A DNA stretch of 64,000 nucleotides from Pseudomonas marginalis (GTDB lineage Bacteria > Pseudomonadota > Gammaproteobacteria > Pseudomonadales > Pseudomonadaceae). A program made the position numbers and the translations under genes. Positions 63,870-64,000 of this stretch are shown here, piece by piece. The DNA lies in contig NZ_LKEG01000036.1 in the NCBI RefSeq assembly GCF_001645105.1, positions 130,470 to 194,469 on the forward strand. Reading direction: 5' to 3'. Within the stretch, counting starts at the first letter, position 1; every line of letters starts with the position of its first letter. The notes under the pieces were generated by a model. The model worked only from the letters and a program-made list of their open reading frames with translations. It was not told the origin of the DNA and made no database searches.

Positions 63870-64000
63870 TAATGCCAGTCAGTTAAGAAGCAGCAAGAGC
63901 GAAAAGTAACCTGTGGGGAGGGAGCTTGCTCCCGCTGGACTGCGCAGCAGTCCCAGTCTTTTGAAACAAAGAGCTGGGGCCGCTTCGCGACCCAGCGGGA
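63870..64000. mobile_element. Second MITE copy with embedded REPIN, cut by the window edge
   Basis: It begins TAATGCCAGTCAGTTAAG and continues AAGCAGCAAGAGCGAAAAGT, identical to the left end of the element at 56012. A GAGGGAGCTTGCTCCC arm follows. Inside, the two hairpins come in the reverse order and orientation to the 56012 copy: GGACTGCGCAGCAGTCC first, then GGGCCGCTTCGCGACCC. The loop is longer (extra ~15 bases with TTTTGAAACAAAG). The right terminal repeat is beyond the window. Confidence 0.7.

Overview
The window looks like chromosome of a fluorescent pseudomonad, most likely of the Pseudomonas fluorescens group. It is GC-rich with dense genes. It has a PvdQ-type acylase gene behind a textbook PvdS (iron-starvation) promoter, a TreY/MalQ/TreZ/GlgA/GlgX glucan-trehalose cluster in the usual Pseudomonas order, three complete methyl-accepting chemotaxis proteins plus the end of an Aer-like fourth, and REPIN palindromes of two classes (cores GGGAGCTTGCTCCC and GCGGGCTTGCCCCGC). 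No CRISPR array, complete insertion sequence or prophage was seen.

Layout. 1-9.6 kb: end of an aerotaxis-type receptor, an OsmC-YcaO fusion, a coupled cystathionine beta-synthase/gamma-lyase pair, a DapA-like lyase, a lipoprotein, a GDSL esterase and a VOC protein. 9.6-17.4 kb: an accessory stretch of small orphan genes (SUKH-like, DUF1203, GFA, GNAT, short phosphatase, several unknowns), ending in a chemoreceptor. 17.4-25.2 kb: a patchwork with three damaged genes (LysE fragment, DCC-family remnant, NmrA-type gene with an in-frame stop), a Cys-rich 21-residue repeat protein and two transporters. 25.2-32.3 kb: chemoreceptor, Fur-box-preceded TonB siderophore receptor, and an Lrp / acetylpolyamine-amidohydrolase-like / amino-acid permease group.

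32.3-49.8 kb: an autotransporter, then a long leftward gene train. It runs glgA, treZ, malQ, treY, a DUF2934 gene and glgX, then acyl-CoA dehydrogenase, PIG-L deacetylase, NodS-like methyltransferase and GT2 glycosyltransferase, most of them joined by 4-bp ATGA overlaps. A second, divergent PIG-L paralogue follows. The last part has no function I can name. It resembles, by enzyme classes only, the glycosyltransfer / N-deacetylation / methylation steps of lipo-oligosaccharide assembly, and it is the best candidate here for an undescribed system.

50.3-64 kb: hydroxyacid dehydrogenase, alpha/beta hydrolase, YqaA and DUF411 genes, a dCACHE chemoreceptor, a MITE-like element carrying a REPIN, aldo/keto reductase with divergent LysR, a Fur-like winged-helix gene, pvdQ, tRNA-Cys, and an SDR/quinone-reductase pair. 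At the right edge is a second MITE copy whose inner palindromes are inverted relative to the first.

Starts were chosen by eye from ribosome-binding sites and family N-termini. Family names come from motif recognition without database searches.
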